DNA from: JAFAGX01 sp035624085
GTDB taxonomy: Bacteria; Acidobacteriota; Terriglobia; Terriglobales; Acidobacteriaceae
Length of the DNA: 6,932 nt
Direction of reading: 5' to 3'
NCBI GenBank assembly: GCA_035624085.1
Contig: DASPSE010000360.1
Span: forward strand, 1 to 6,932
The notes beneath the pieces were generated by a model. The model ran no database searches. It was not told the origin of the DNA and was given only the letters and a program-made list of their open reading frames with translations. The position numbers were made by a program, and so were the translations under genes. Shown in pieces: positions 1-5,015 of this stretch; position 1 is the first letter of the stretch, and every line of letters starts with the position of its first letter.

Positions 1-284
1 GGCAGCCACAAAGTAACGTGTTCACAATCGACCGGCTCGTATGCGGTCATGACGATGATCGGAAACCGGGAGTTCTTGGCGCGAATTTCTCGCGCCAGAT
101 CGAGGCCGCCCATTCCCGGCATGAGAAAATCGGTGACCACCAGATCGAATTCTTGGTTTTCGAATGCCTCCAGGGCTTCGGCCACGGTGGTGGCATGCAC
201 TGCGTGATACCCTTCGGCGCGCAGAATGTCGCAAGACAGGCGGCAGAGCATCTCGTTATCGTCAACCACGAGAATTTTTTTCAT
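1..284 (-). CDS. CheY-like response regulator receiver protein (C-terminus beyond window)
   Basis: This is a receiver domain of a two-component system; it accepts a phosphoryl group from a histidine kinase. The visible 94 residues begin MKKILVVDDNE. The acidic pair is Asp8/Asp9, the predicted phospho-acceptor is Asp52 in the segment VVTDFLMPGMGG, and the switch Thr is Thr80 in IIVMTAYEP. The conserved Lys of the last strand lies outside the window, so I cannot tell whether an output domain follows. The ATG at 284 is chosen because AGGAGG (289-294) sits four bases upstream. That Shine-Dalgarno overlaps the stop codon of the AAA+ ATPase gene upstream, so the two genes are almost certainly co-transcribed and probably translationally coupled. 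The cognate kinase is not in view. The domain call is secure; the output is unknown. Confidence 0.9.
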   Translation of the reverse strand, partial: MKKILVVDDNEMLCRLSCDILRAEGYHAVHATTVAEALEAFENQEFDLVVTDFLMPGMGGLDLAREIRAKNSRFPIIVMTAYEPVDCEHVTLWL

Positions 285-288
285 GACG

Positions 289-294
289 CCTCCT
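289..294 (-). promoter_or_regulatory. Shine-Dalgarno of receiver gene overlapping the AAA+ stop codon
   Basis: On the minus strand AGGAGG lies four bases before the ATG at 284, and its first two bases are part of the TAG stop (293-295) of the ATPase gene. A ribosome terminating on the ATPase message would be positioned on this site, which suggests translational coupling. Confidence 0.75.
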
Positions 295-1393
295 AGTCCG
301 CAGCTGCCGCTCCGCTGGCGCTCGCTGCCGCTTTGCTGAACCCTAAGCTGCCGTCGGGCTTCATGTCCACGTTGATGCACTCCCCACCCTTGATCTGGCC
401 GGTGGCGACGAGGTTCGCCAATCCATAAACGATGTTGCGCTCGATGACGCGTTTCAAGTGGCGCGCGCCATACTTGGGGTCAGCACCCTCCTTCAATAGC
501 CAGCCTTTGACTTCGGGCGTGCAGCGGAAAGTGAAGTGATTGGGGCCAAGAGCGTGAATGATGCGCCGCTGCACCTTGGCCAGTTCCAGCTCCAAAATCT
601 GCTCCAGTTGTTCCGGACGAAGTGTTTTGAACACCACGACTTTATCCAGACGGTTCATGAATTCCGGGGAAAATTTCTTGCGCGCGGCTTCCATCGCGGT
701 GCGGGCGATCTTTTCGTCAAAGCTTGCATCCACGGCGGTTGGTTGCGCCGCAAAGCCGATGCCGCCTTCAGCAAGATGGCTCATCTCGGTGGCCCCAAGG
801 TTGGAAGTCATGAAAATCAAGCATTGGGAAAGATCCACCTGGGTGTTGTCTCCGAGGGTGAGAGTGGCCTTGTCGAGGATCCCCAGCAGAAGCTGCCACA
901 GCGACTCCGAGGCCTTCTCGATTTCGTCGAACAGCAGCAGCGAAAGCTTAAGTTTATCGGTGTAATAGCGAGCCAGCGCTTCCTGCGTCAGCAGTGGCGG
1001 CGTGTGCATGTGACCGATGTAGCCGGGCGGGGAACCGATCAGCTTTGCGATTTCGTGGTGTTCCTGAAACTCGGCGCAGTCAACTTTGATAAAGGCGCGG
1101 GGATTGCCGAATAAAGCCTCCGCCAGAACCTCGACTACGTAAGTCTTTCCTGAACCCGTCGGCCCTAGAAAAAGCAGATTGCCAACCGGGCGATCGGACG
1201 GCGACATCCCCACTGTGAAGATCTGGTAAAGCTCGACGACTGCTTCAATCGCCGCATCCTGCCCCACGATACGGCGGCGCAGAAATACCTCAACTTCTCT
1301 GGTAGCCTCGCCTCGCCGGGTAGCGTCCAGCGATTCAATATCGTCCCGCTCTTGAACGGCAGCGGAAGCGTTCGCGCTGAGTTTGTCGAGCAT
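293..1393 (-). CDS. Single-module Clp/Hsp100-type AAA+ ATPase (ClpB D2-like)
   Basis: This 366-residue AAA+ protein matches the C-terminal ATPase module of ClpA/ClpB/ClpC, which threads or remodels proteins using ATP. Visible motifs are Walker A GPTGSGKT (77-84), pore loop GYIG (124-127), Walker B LLLFDE (152-157), sensor 1 TSNLG with Asn198, an arginine finger in FMNRLD (Arg248) and sensor 2 in KYGARHLKRVIE (Arg311), followed by the small D2 alpha/beta subdomain. Full-length ClpB is over 850 residues, so the N-domain, first ATPase module and middle coiled coil are absent. There is no ClpX-type zinc-binding Cys cluster and no IGF/IGL-like ClpP-docking loop that I can recognise, so a disaggregase or remodelling role is likelier than proteolysis. 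The C-terminus is Ala/Ser-rich. Upstream of the ATG there is only a weak GAGG, but the reading frame offers no better start. It is followed directly by the receiver gene. Confidence 0.88.
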   Translation of the reverse strand: MLDKLSANASAAVQERDDIESLDATRRGEATREVEVFLRRRIVGQDAAIEAVVELYQIFTVGMSPSDRPVGNLLFLGPTGSGKTYVVEVLAEALFGNPRAFIKVDCAEFQEHHEIAKLIGSPPGYIGHMHTPPLLTQEALARYYTDKLKLSLLLFDEIEKASESLWQLLLGILDKATLTLGDNTQVDLSQCLIFMTSNLGATEMSHLAEGGIGFAAQPTAVDASFDEKIARTAMEAARKKFSPEFMNRLDKVVVFKTLRPEQLEQILELELAKVQRRIIHALGPNHFTFRCTPEVKGWLLKEGADPKYGARHLKRVIERNIVYGLANLVATGQIKGGECINVDMKPDGSLGFSKAAASASGAAAAD

Positions 1394-1445
1394 ACAACAG
1401 GCTGCCTCAGTCCCTCATCACATCGCGCAAGTACGCGAGACTTAC

Positions 1446-1649
1446 CTATGCTGAGCGCAGCAACGCATCTGCCGGGTGCGTAGTCTTCAGCTTCTCCAGC
1501 ATCCGTTCAAGCAATTTCTCCTTGCTTTTCAAGGCAGACTTGAATTCGTGATGCTCCGCTCTGGAGATCTCGCGCAGCAATTCGCGATGATGCTCTTCAA
1601 GGATTTCCAGCAGGAGTTCTCGTTCGCTCGAGCTGAGTGTCAATTCCAT
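1446..1649 (-). CDS. Small charged helical protein, unknown function (67 aa)
   Basis: I do not recognise a characterised family. The protein starts MELTLSSSERELLLEILE and is rich in Glu, Lys, Arg and Leu through to residue 58, with heptad-like Leu spacing suggesting one or two amphipathic helices or a short coiled coil. There is no Cys, no signal peptide and no membrane segment. An in-frame GTG at 1661 would add four residues, but GGAGG at 1654-1658 is correctly placed for the ATG at 1649, so the shorter form is preferred. It lies 63 bp after the YbaK-like gene and 52 bp before the AAA+ gene on the same strand. It may be an accessory or adaptor for the ATPase, but only proximity supports that. 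The good ribosome binding site and strongly biased composition argue that the gene is real. Confidence 0.7.
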   Translation of the reverse strand: MELTLSSSERELLLEILEEHHRELLREISRAEHHEFKSALKSKEKLLERMLEKLKTTHPADALLRSA

Positions 1650-1653
1650 AATT

Positions 1654-1658
1654 CCTCC
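1654..1658 (-). promoter_or_regulatory. Shine-Dalgarno fixing the start of the 67-aa protein
   Basis: On the minus strand the sequence reads GGGAGGAATT immediately before the ATG at 1649, with four bases between GGAGG and the start. The upstream in-frame GTG (1661) overlaps this motif, so it is unlikely to be the start. Confidence 0.65.
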
Positions 1659-1674
1659 CACACTTCGACGCCAG

Positions 1675-1703
1675 TTTCAGCCCTTAGGAGCCATGAGCTG
1701 AAA
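1675..1703. repeat. Perfect 7-bp inverted repeat downstream of the YbaK-like gene
   Basis: TTTCAGC (1675-1681) and GCTGAAA (1697-1703) are exact reverse complements separated by 15 bases; the loop contains the near-palindrome CCTTAGG. It lies just after the YbaK-like stop and before the 67-aa gene. There is no T-run on either strand, so a canonical intrinsic terminator is not supported; an mRNA-stabilising or weak termination structure is possible. Confidence 0.35.
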
Positions 1704-1712
1704 ACTTCGCCT

Positions 1713-2198
1713 TCACGCCGCTTCGGCAGCCCGTTTCACGGCTGCCAGCTTCATTACTTTGGGCTGGACCAGCCTTACAAAATCCTCCCACGCCAGCCGC
1801 ACCAGTTCGCGATGCGAACCCGCGTTGAACGCTATCTCCGTGTCGCGCGCCAAGCTTTCGTCGGTAAACACGCTTATCCCGTAGAGGTTGCCGAACGGCG
1901 GCATCGCCCCGGTTTCACAGTCCGGGAACTTATCCTGGAACTCGTACTCCGTGGCAAGCTCCACGGTTTTGGCGCCGGTTGCCGCCTTGAGGAGGGCGAG
2001 ATCAACGTGCTGCGACGCGGAAACTACGGCCATCGCCAATACATTGTCAATTCTCACGATGACGGTTTTGGCCAGCTCCCTCCCAGGAATATGTGTGAGT
2101 GCTGCGATCCCGTTGGCGGTATAGGCGATTGAATGAGAGATGACTACGTACTTGATGTTTTGGCTATCAAGGAATTCTTTGAGCCTGGATAGCGGCAT
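1713..2198 (-). CDS. YbaK/EbsC-family aminoacyl-tRNA deacylase-like protein
   Basis: This 161-residue protein belongs to the YbaK/ProX editing superfamily, which hydrolyses mischarged aminoacyl-tRNAs in trans (for example Cys- or Ala-tRNAPro). The family's conserved Lys is Lys44 in ELAKTVIVRID. The Gly-x-x-Pro-Pro-Phe-Gly loop is at 97-103 (GAMPPFG), and the late FNAGSH signature is at 124-129. Length is typical of stand-alone YbaK proteins. An in-frame GTG at 2219 would add seven residues, but AAGGAG (2205-2210) lies six bases before the ATG at 2198 and fixes the start there. The exact mischarged substrate cannot be read from sequence. The C-terminus is Ala/Lys-rich. The gene is 118 bp downstream of the cytochrome gene, so it may have its own promoter in that gap. 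Confidence 0.87.
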   Translation of the reverse strand: MPLSRLKEFLDSQNIKYVVISHSIAYTANGIAALTHIPGRELAKTVIVRIDNVLAMAVVSASQHVDLALLKAATGAKTVELATEYEFQDKFPDCETGAMPPFGNLYGISVFTDESLARDTEIAFNAGSHRELVRLAWEDFVRLVQPKVMKLAAVKRAAEAA

Positions 2199-2204
2199 AA
2201 TGCT

Positions 2205-2210
2205 CTCCTT
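2205..2210 (-). promoter_or_regulatory. Shine-Dalgarno fixing the start of the YbaK-like gene
   Basis: AAGGAG on the minus strand lies six bases before the ATG at 2198. It falls downstream of the alternative in-frame GTG at 2219, which therefore lacks comparable support. Confidence 0.7.
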
Positions 2211-2254
2211 TGCCCGCACAGGGCTCTGATCTTTCGAGTTCGACTCAGGACAGA

Positions 2255-2269
2255 CGGACTGGCAGTCCG
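2255..2269. repeat. Short perfect hairpin (CGGACT-GGC-AGTCCG) between cytochrome and YbaK-like genes
   Basis: CGGACT (2255-2260) and AGTCCG (2264-2269) form a six-base-pair stem with a three-base loop. A wider arm pair, CAGACG (2251-2256) and CGTCTG (2285-2290), encloses it and competes for two of the same bases. On the minus strand it is downstream of the cytochrome stop and about 57 bases upstream of the YbaK-like start. No T-run follows it on the minus strand, so it is a possible transcription or RNA-stability element, not a clear intrinsic terminator. Confidence 0.35.
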
Positions 2270-2316
2270 CTCCGTTCCGCCCTTCGTCTGCTGTTAAAAA
2301 GAACCTGTTTCTGCTT

Positions 2317-2799
2317 TTATCTTACGCCACCATTCTTTGCCACAATGCCACTATGGCATGCTTCGCACATGGTTTGACCCTGTATCTGGTTCAGCCGCCG
2401 CTCCACCTCCATTGCAGTAGGACTCTTAGCTCTGTTCGCTTGCTGCTGTTCGGCAAACTTCAGCAATTCCTTCATAAGCTGAAGTTGGTCGAAGAGTTGC
2501 TTGCGAAGAATGGGGTCTGAGAACCAAAAGCCCGTGCTCTGCGCTTCGGCTCGCGCAACCCGCTCCTGCAAAGATCGCAGTTCCGCCCTGTTCAAGTCCG
2601 CCTGATCCAGCGGCACGACCCGAATTTCTGCGCGGCGCCACATGCGGGTGCCGTTATATCCACCCCAAACATCAGTCACGCCAGGGGTAGGTCGGGCATT
2701 CGCTGGTGGAACATTCGAGGTCTGCTGTGAAGATGAAGAGGCGCCGAAGGCGAGAATGGCGACCAGACACAATGCAAACAGAAAGGCCGGGAGACGCAT
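2317..2799 (-). CDS. Exported mono-haem c-type cytochrome, CXXCH near C-terminus
   Basis: This 160-residue protein has a signal peptide (MRLPAFLFALCLVAILAFGA, cleavage probably around residue 19-20), a Ser/Pro-rich linker, a predominantly helical charged segment (about 75-140) and a single haem c attachment motif CEACH (Cys145, Cys148, His149) eleven residues from the end. It should act in the periplasm after haem attachment. Class I cytochromes carry CXXCH near the N-terminus; a C-terminal motif after helices recalls class II cytochromes (c', c-556), but overall similarity to that class is not proven. The open frame extends upstream to 2997. I chose the ATG at 2799 because the signal peptide begins there and AAGGGGG lies just upstream; the longer form would bury the signal and be read from a repeat-like element. 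Electron partners are not visible. Confidence 0.75.
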   Translation of the reverse strand: MRLPAFLFALCLVAILAFGASSSSQQTSNVPPANARPTPGVTDVWGGYNGTRMWRRAEIRVVPLDQADLNRAELRSLQERVARAEAQSTGFWFSDPILRKQLFDQLQLMKELLKFAEQQQANRAKSPTAMEVERRLNQIQGQTMCEACHSGIVAKNGGVR

Positions 2800-2935
2800 A
2801 AACACCCCCTTCTGCTGCTTACACTTTTCATTTACCAACTCTTGTTGAGGAAGCGAAAGTGCAAGGCGCACAACTGCCTGTGATGGACCTTCCTCCAGAT
2901 TCCGACTTCTCTCCTGCCCACACGCACCTTTCCTG

Positions 2936-2990
2936 CTGTCATTCCGAAGGACTTCAGTCCTGAGGAATCTGCTTTCCCGGGTTCCGGGAT
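2936..2990. repeat. Degenerate intergenic palindromic element
   Basis: The segment contains nested inverted repeats: ATTCC (2941-2945) with GGAAT (2964-2968), and GGACT (2949-2953) with AGTCC (2956-2960). It is followed by CCCGG (2976-2980) with CCGGG (2984-2988). The GTCATTCC...GAGGAATCTGC wording resembles a family of interspersed sequences I remember from acidobacterial genomes, which makes a dispersed non-coding element plausible; copy number cannot be judged from one window. It lies between two divergently transcribed genes. Confidence 0.45.
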
Positions 2991-2993
2991 ACA

Positions 2994-3020
2994 TCACATT
3001 GGCTTGTGACCAAGATCACT
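2994..3020. promoter_or_regulatory. Candidate operator: three half-sites at 11-bp spacing upstream of the GntR regulator
   Basis: TCACA (2994-2998), TGTGA (3005-3009) and TCACT (3016-3020) are separated by six bases each. The last two form TGTGA-N6-TCACT, one base from the CRP-type consensus TGTGA-N6-TCACA. The same place also contains TTGG (2999-3002) and CCAA (3010-3013), an arrangement like the TGGT/ACCA arms of FadR-family operators but with spacing two bases longer than the PdhR/LldR type. It ends 35 bp before the regulator ATG, a usual position for an operator. Which protein binds is not determined. Confidence 0.45.
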
Positions 3021-3049
3021 GAAGGGCTAACGCCCGACGGCGTGAAATA

Positions 3050-3072
3050 GGTCTGATGTCAGTTGTCGGACC
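3050..3072. repeat. Imperfect inverted repeat across the regulator start codon
   Basis: GGTCTGA (3050-3056) and TCGGACC (3066-3072) are inverted repeats with six of seven pairs, separated by nine bases and spanning the ATG at 3056. It could be an autoregulatory operator or an mRNA structure limiting initiation; chance is also a fair explanation. Confidence 0.25.
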
Positions 3073-3799
3073 AATTGCGGCGAGCGGGACCACCCCAGCC
3101 AACATCCAGTTTGAGGCCATCCGCAAGAATCGCACCAAGATCTACGAAGCCGTCGCCGAGCAGATTCAGCGGCGAATCATCGAAGACCTCGAACCGGGCG
3201 ATGCGCTGCCCCCCGAACGCGAATTGGTCCGCATGTTCGGAGTCAGCCGCAGTTCCGTCCGGGACGCGATCCGGAAACTGGAGTTGTTGGGGTTAGTCGA
3301 GCCACGGCAAGGCTCCCGGACCGTGGTCCGCGAGCCCTCCGCTGATGTGTTGTCCACTCCGCTCACCAGCGTGCTCCTGCAGCAACGCAAAGTGGTCGAG
3401 GAACTCCTGGATTTCCGCAAGATGCTTGAGCCGCCGCTGGCTCGCCGTGCCGCGCAACACGCCTCTGCCGAACAACTCGCCAACATGGAAGACGTTCTGC
3501 GCCGTCAGGAGGCGAAGTTACATTCGGGCGAAATCGCTGTCGAAGAGGATTCCGATTTCCACTACTGCATCGCCCTGGCGGCGAAGAACAGCGTGGTGGT
3601 GAAGGTGGTCGACGTTTTGATGGACCTGTTGCGTAAGACCCGCGAGCACAGTCTGCAGACCGCGGGACGTCAGCAGAAGTCGCTCGCCGGGCACCGCCAC
3701 ATACTTGCGGCGCTTAAGCGGGGCGACGCTTTTGCGGCTGAGTCGGCTATGCGCCGGCATCTGTCAGAAATCGAAAAAATTGTTTTGCAGGAACTTTGA
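3056..3799 (+). CDS. FadR-subfamily GntR transcriptional regulator
   Basis: This 247-residue DNA-binding regulator has an N-terminal GntR winged helix (about 27-95) with the signature LPPERELVRMFGVSRSSVRD (51-70), followed by an FCD ligand-binding helical domain (about 110-240). Probable FCD metal-site residues are Asp165, His169, His213 and His235, matching the Asp/His set used by metal-dependent family members to bind small carboxylates. Such regulators control organic-acid pathways (pyruvate, lactate, glycolate, gluconate). The gene ends 18 bp before the oxidoreductase operon and is probably its first cistron, so the ligand is likely the enzyme's substrate or a related acid. The ribosome binding site before the ATG is weak (AGG); the first 25 residues are poorly conserved-looking and a later start cannot be excluded. 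Confidence 0.88.
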   Translation: MSVVGPIAASGTTPANIQFEAIRKNRTKIYEAVAEQIQRRIIEDLEPGDALPPERELVRMFGVSRSSVRDAIRKLELLGLVEPRQGSRTVVREPSADVLSTPLTSVLLQQRKVVEELLDFRKMLEPPLARRAAQHASAEQLANMEDVLRRQEAKLHSGEIAVEEDSDFHYCIALAAKNSVVVKVVDVLMDLLRKTREHSLQTAGRQQKSLAGHRHILAALKRGDAFAAESAMRRHLSEIEKIVLQEL

Positions 3800-3805
3800 A
3801 GAGAT

Positions 3806-3810
3806 GGAGG
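3806..3810 (+). promoter_or_regulatory. Shine-Dalgarno of the gamma-delta subunit gene
   Basis: GGAGG lies seven bases before the ATG at 3818, inside the 18-bp gap after the regulator stop codon. This short gap leaves no room for a separate promoter, supporting co-transcription with the regulator. Confidence 0.7.
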
Positions 3811-3817
3811 TTGCCAA

Positions 3818-5014
3818 ATGGGCCAGCTATTCGCGGTTGAACTCATTTACCGAGGGGTTTTTCAAAAGACCCTGGCGAAAAACATAACGCGCGGCATTGT
3901 TCTGGCCGCGCACAACGAAGGCAAACTAGGAATTTCCTTTGGCCGTTATGGGGACTCTCCGGAGCGTAACGGCATTCCCGCGAAGAGCTTCGCCATCGTC
4001 GCCAGCGACGGGCAGACGCTCGAAGCCGGAATGGCGCAGTACGAGCCGAAGCAGGTCGACCTGACAATCGTTCTCGACGACACACTCTGCAAGGGCGCTG
4101 AGTCCTGGGCGTGGTACGGGCTGCATCCCGTGCATCATGCTCTGAAACCCGGGCGCACGCTCATTGTAGTTTCTCTGCAAGACGCAGCCGCGCTGCTAAA
4201 ACTCATTCATCGCCGGGAAGAACCCTACAAGCTGGGCATGGTGAAAGGCATTGCTAGTTTTTCCGGCATGTGGGTTTACAAGGATGATCACACCGACGTG
4301 CGCATTCTGGGCGCGATCGCCAAAGCGTTGCCGGAGTTGGTCAGCCTCCAGGCGGTGGAGAAATTCATCGAGGACAAACTGAAGAATCCTCTTAAGGTCA
4401 CCTCGGCCCGCACGGCCTATGAGCGCTTGACCACGACTGAAGTAAAACCCGGTCAAGGCAGCGCCGAAGAGCTTGCGCAGTACACCTTCCCCAAATGGGA
4501 GGACATGCGGCTTGGCGTATCGATCAAAGGTCAGCCCCAGGGCGGCCCGTACCAGGACCCGGTCACTAAGCAAGTCGGCGGATTCCGGCCGGTGCGCAAC
4601 GAGCTCTTCAAGAAATACACCACGCGCAGCTTCCGTCCGGTGGTGAACTTCAAGACCTGCACGAAGTGTACGTTGTGCTGGTTGAATTGCCCGGATGCTT
4701 CCTTCGATGTCACTCCCGATGGCACTTACGATGCCAACTTGGAAGGCTGCTGCGGGTGCGGCATTTGTGAAGCCGTTTGCCCGGTGAAGGATTGCATCAC
4801 CATGGTCAGCGAGTCCGAGTTCCACGACAACGACAGCCAATGGGTACGGTTCAAGAAAGATCAGGACGCTTACCTCAAGTGGCTGGAGAAGACGATCGAA
4901 AAACGGGAGCCAATCGAGAAAAGATCACAAGGCTTCCGTTATCGCGGTCAATACAAAGAACAGGTCCCAGAGGCCCTGGAAATTGCAAATGCTGAGGCCA
5001 GACAAGGAGATTGA
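3818..5014 (+). CDS. 2-oxoacid:ferredoxin oxidoreductase, fused gamma-delta subunit
   Basis: This 398-residue protein joins a PorG-like gamma domain (about 1-190) to a PorD-like two-cluster ferredoxin domain (about 265-335). The gamma domain keeps the Phe-Gly-x5-Arg-x-Gly-x-Pro element (41-53, GRYGDSPERNGIP) but lacks the usual Gly-rich GxGGQG turn; YRGVFQ (11-16) stands in its place. The delta domain has two [4Fe-4S] motifs: Cys281, Cys284, Cys287, Cys291-Pro and Cys311, Cys314, Cys317, Cys321-Pro; extra Cys312 and Cys326 are adjacent. These clusters would carry electrons from the catalytic alpha-beta unit to soluble ferredoxin. In four-subunit pyruvate enzymes gamma and delta are separate; a fused chain is the arrangement I recall for Moorella oxalate oxidoreductase. 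A Glu/Lys/Arg-rich tail follows the ferredoxin fold. Cytoplasmic, second gene of the operon, ending one base before alpha. Confidence 0.88.
   Translation: MGQLFAVELIYRGVFQKTLAKNITRGIVLAAHNEGKLGISFGRYGDSPERNGIPAKSFAIVASDGQTLEAGMAQYEPKQVDLTIVLDDTLCKGAESWAWYGLHPVHHALKPGRTLIVVSLQDAAALLKLIHRREEPYKLGMVKGIASFSGMWVYKDDHTDVRILGAIAKALPELVSLQAVEKFIEDKLKNPLKVTSARTAYERLTTTEVKPGQGSAEELAQYTFPKWEDMRLGVSIKGQPQGGPYQDPVTKQVGGFRPVRNELFKKYTTRSFRPVVNFKTCTKCTLCWLNCPDASFDVTPDGTYDANLEGCCGCGICEAVCPVKDCITMVSESEFHDNDSQWVRFKKDQDAYLKWLEKTIEKREPIEKRSQGFRYRGQYKEQVPEALEIANAEARQGD
5004..5009 (+). promoter_or_regulatory. Shine-Dalgarno fixing the start of the alpha subunit
   Basis: AAGGAG lies within the last codons of the gamma-delta gene, six bases before the ATG at 5016. 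It rules against the longer in-frame start at 4983, which would overlap the upstream gene by 32 bases. Confidence 0.75.
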
Positions 5015-5015
5015 A

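Noticed and set aside
536..1114. 192-codon plus-strand open frame
   Set aside because: It lies antisense inside the AAA+ gene, has no recognisable domain, and the minus-strand frame there contains all Clp motifs.
1423..1438. TCGCG / CGCGA hairpin between the 67-aa gene and the AAA+ gene as a terminator
   Set aside because: Only five base pairs and no T-run on either strand; short GC-rich inverted repeats are expected by chance in this composition.
2800..2997. N-terminal 66-residue extension of the cytochrome frame
   Set aside because: It runs through a palindromic repeat-like segment, would place the signal peptide internally, and a Shine-Dalgarno-like AAGGGGG supports the start at 2799.
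4196..4840. 214-codon minus-strand open frame
   Set aside because: It is antisense to the gamma-delta subunit, whose ferredoxin cysteines lie in the same stretch; no domain seen.
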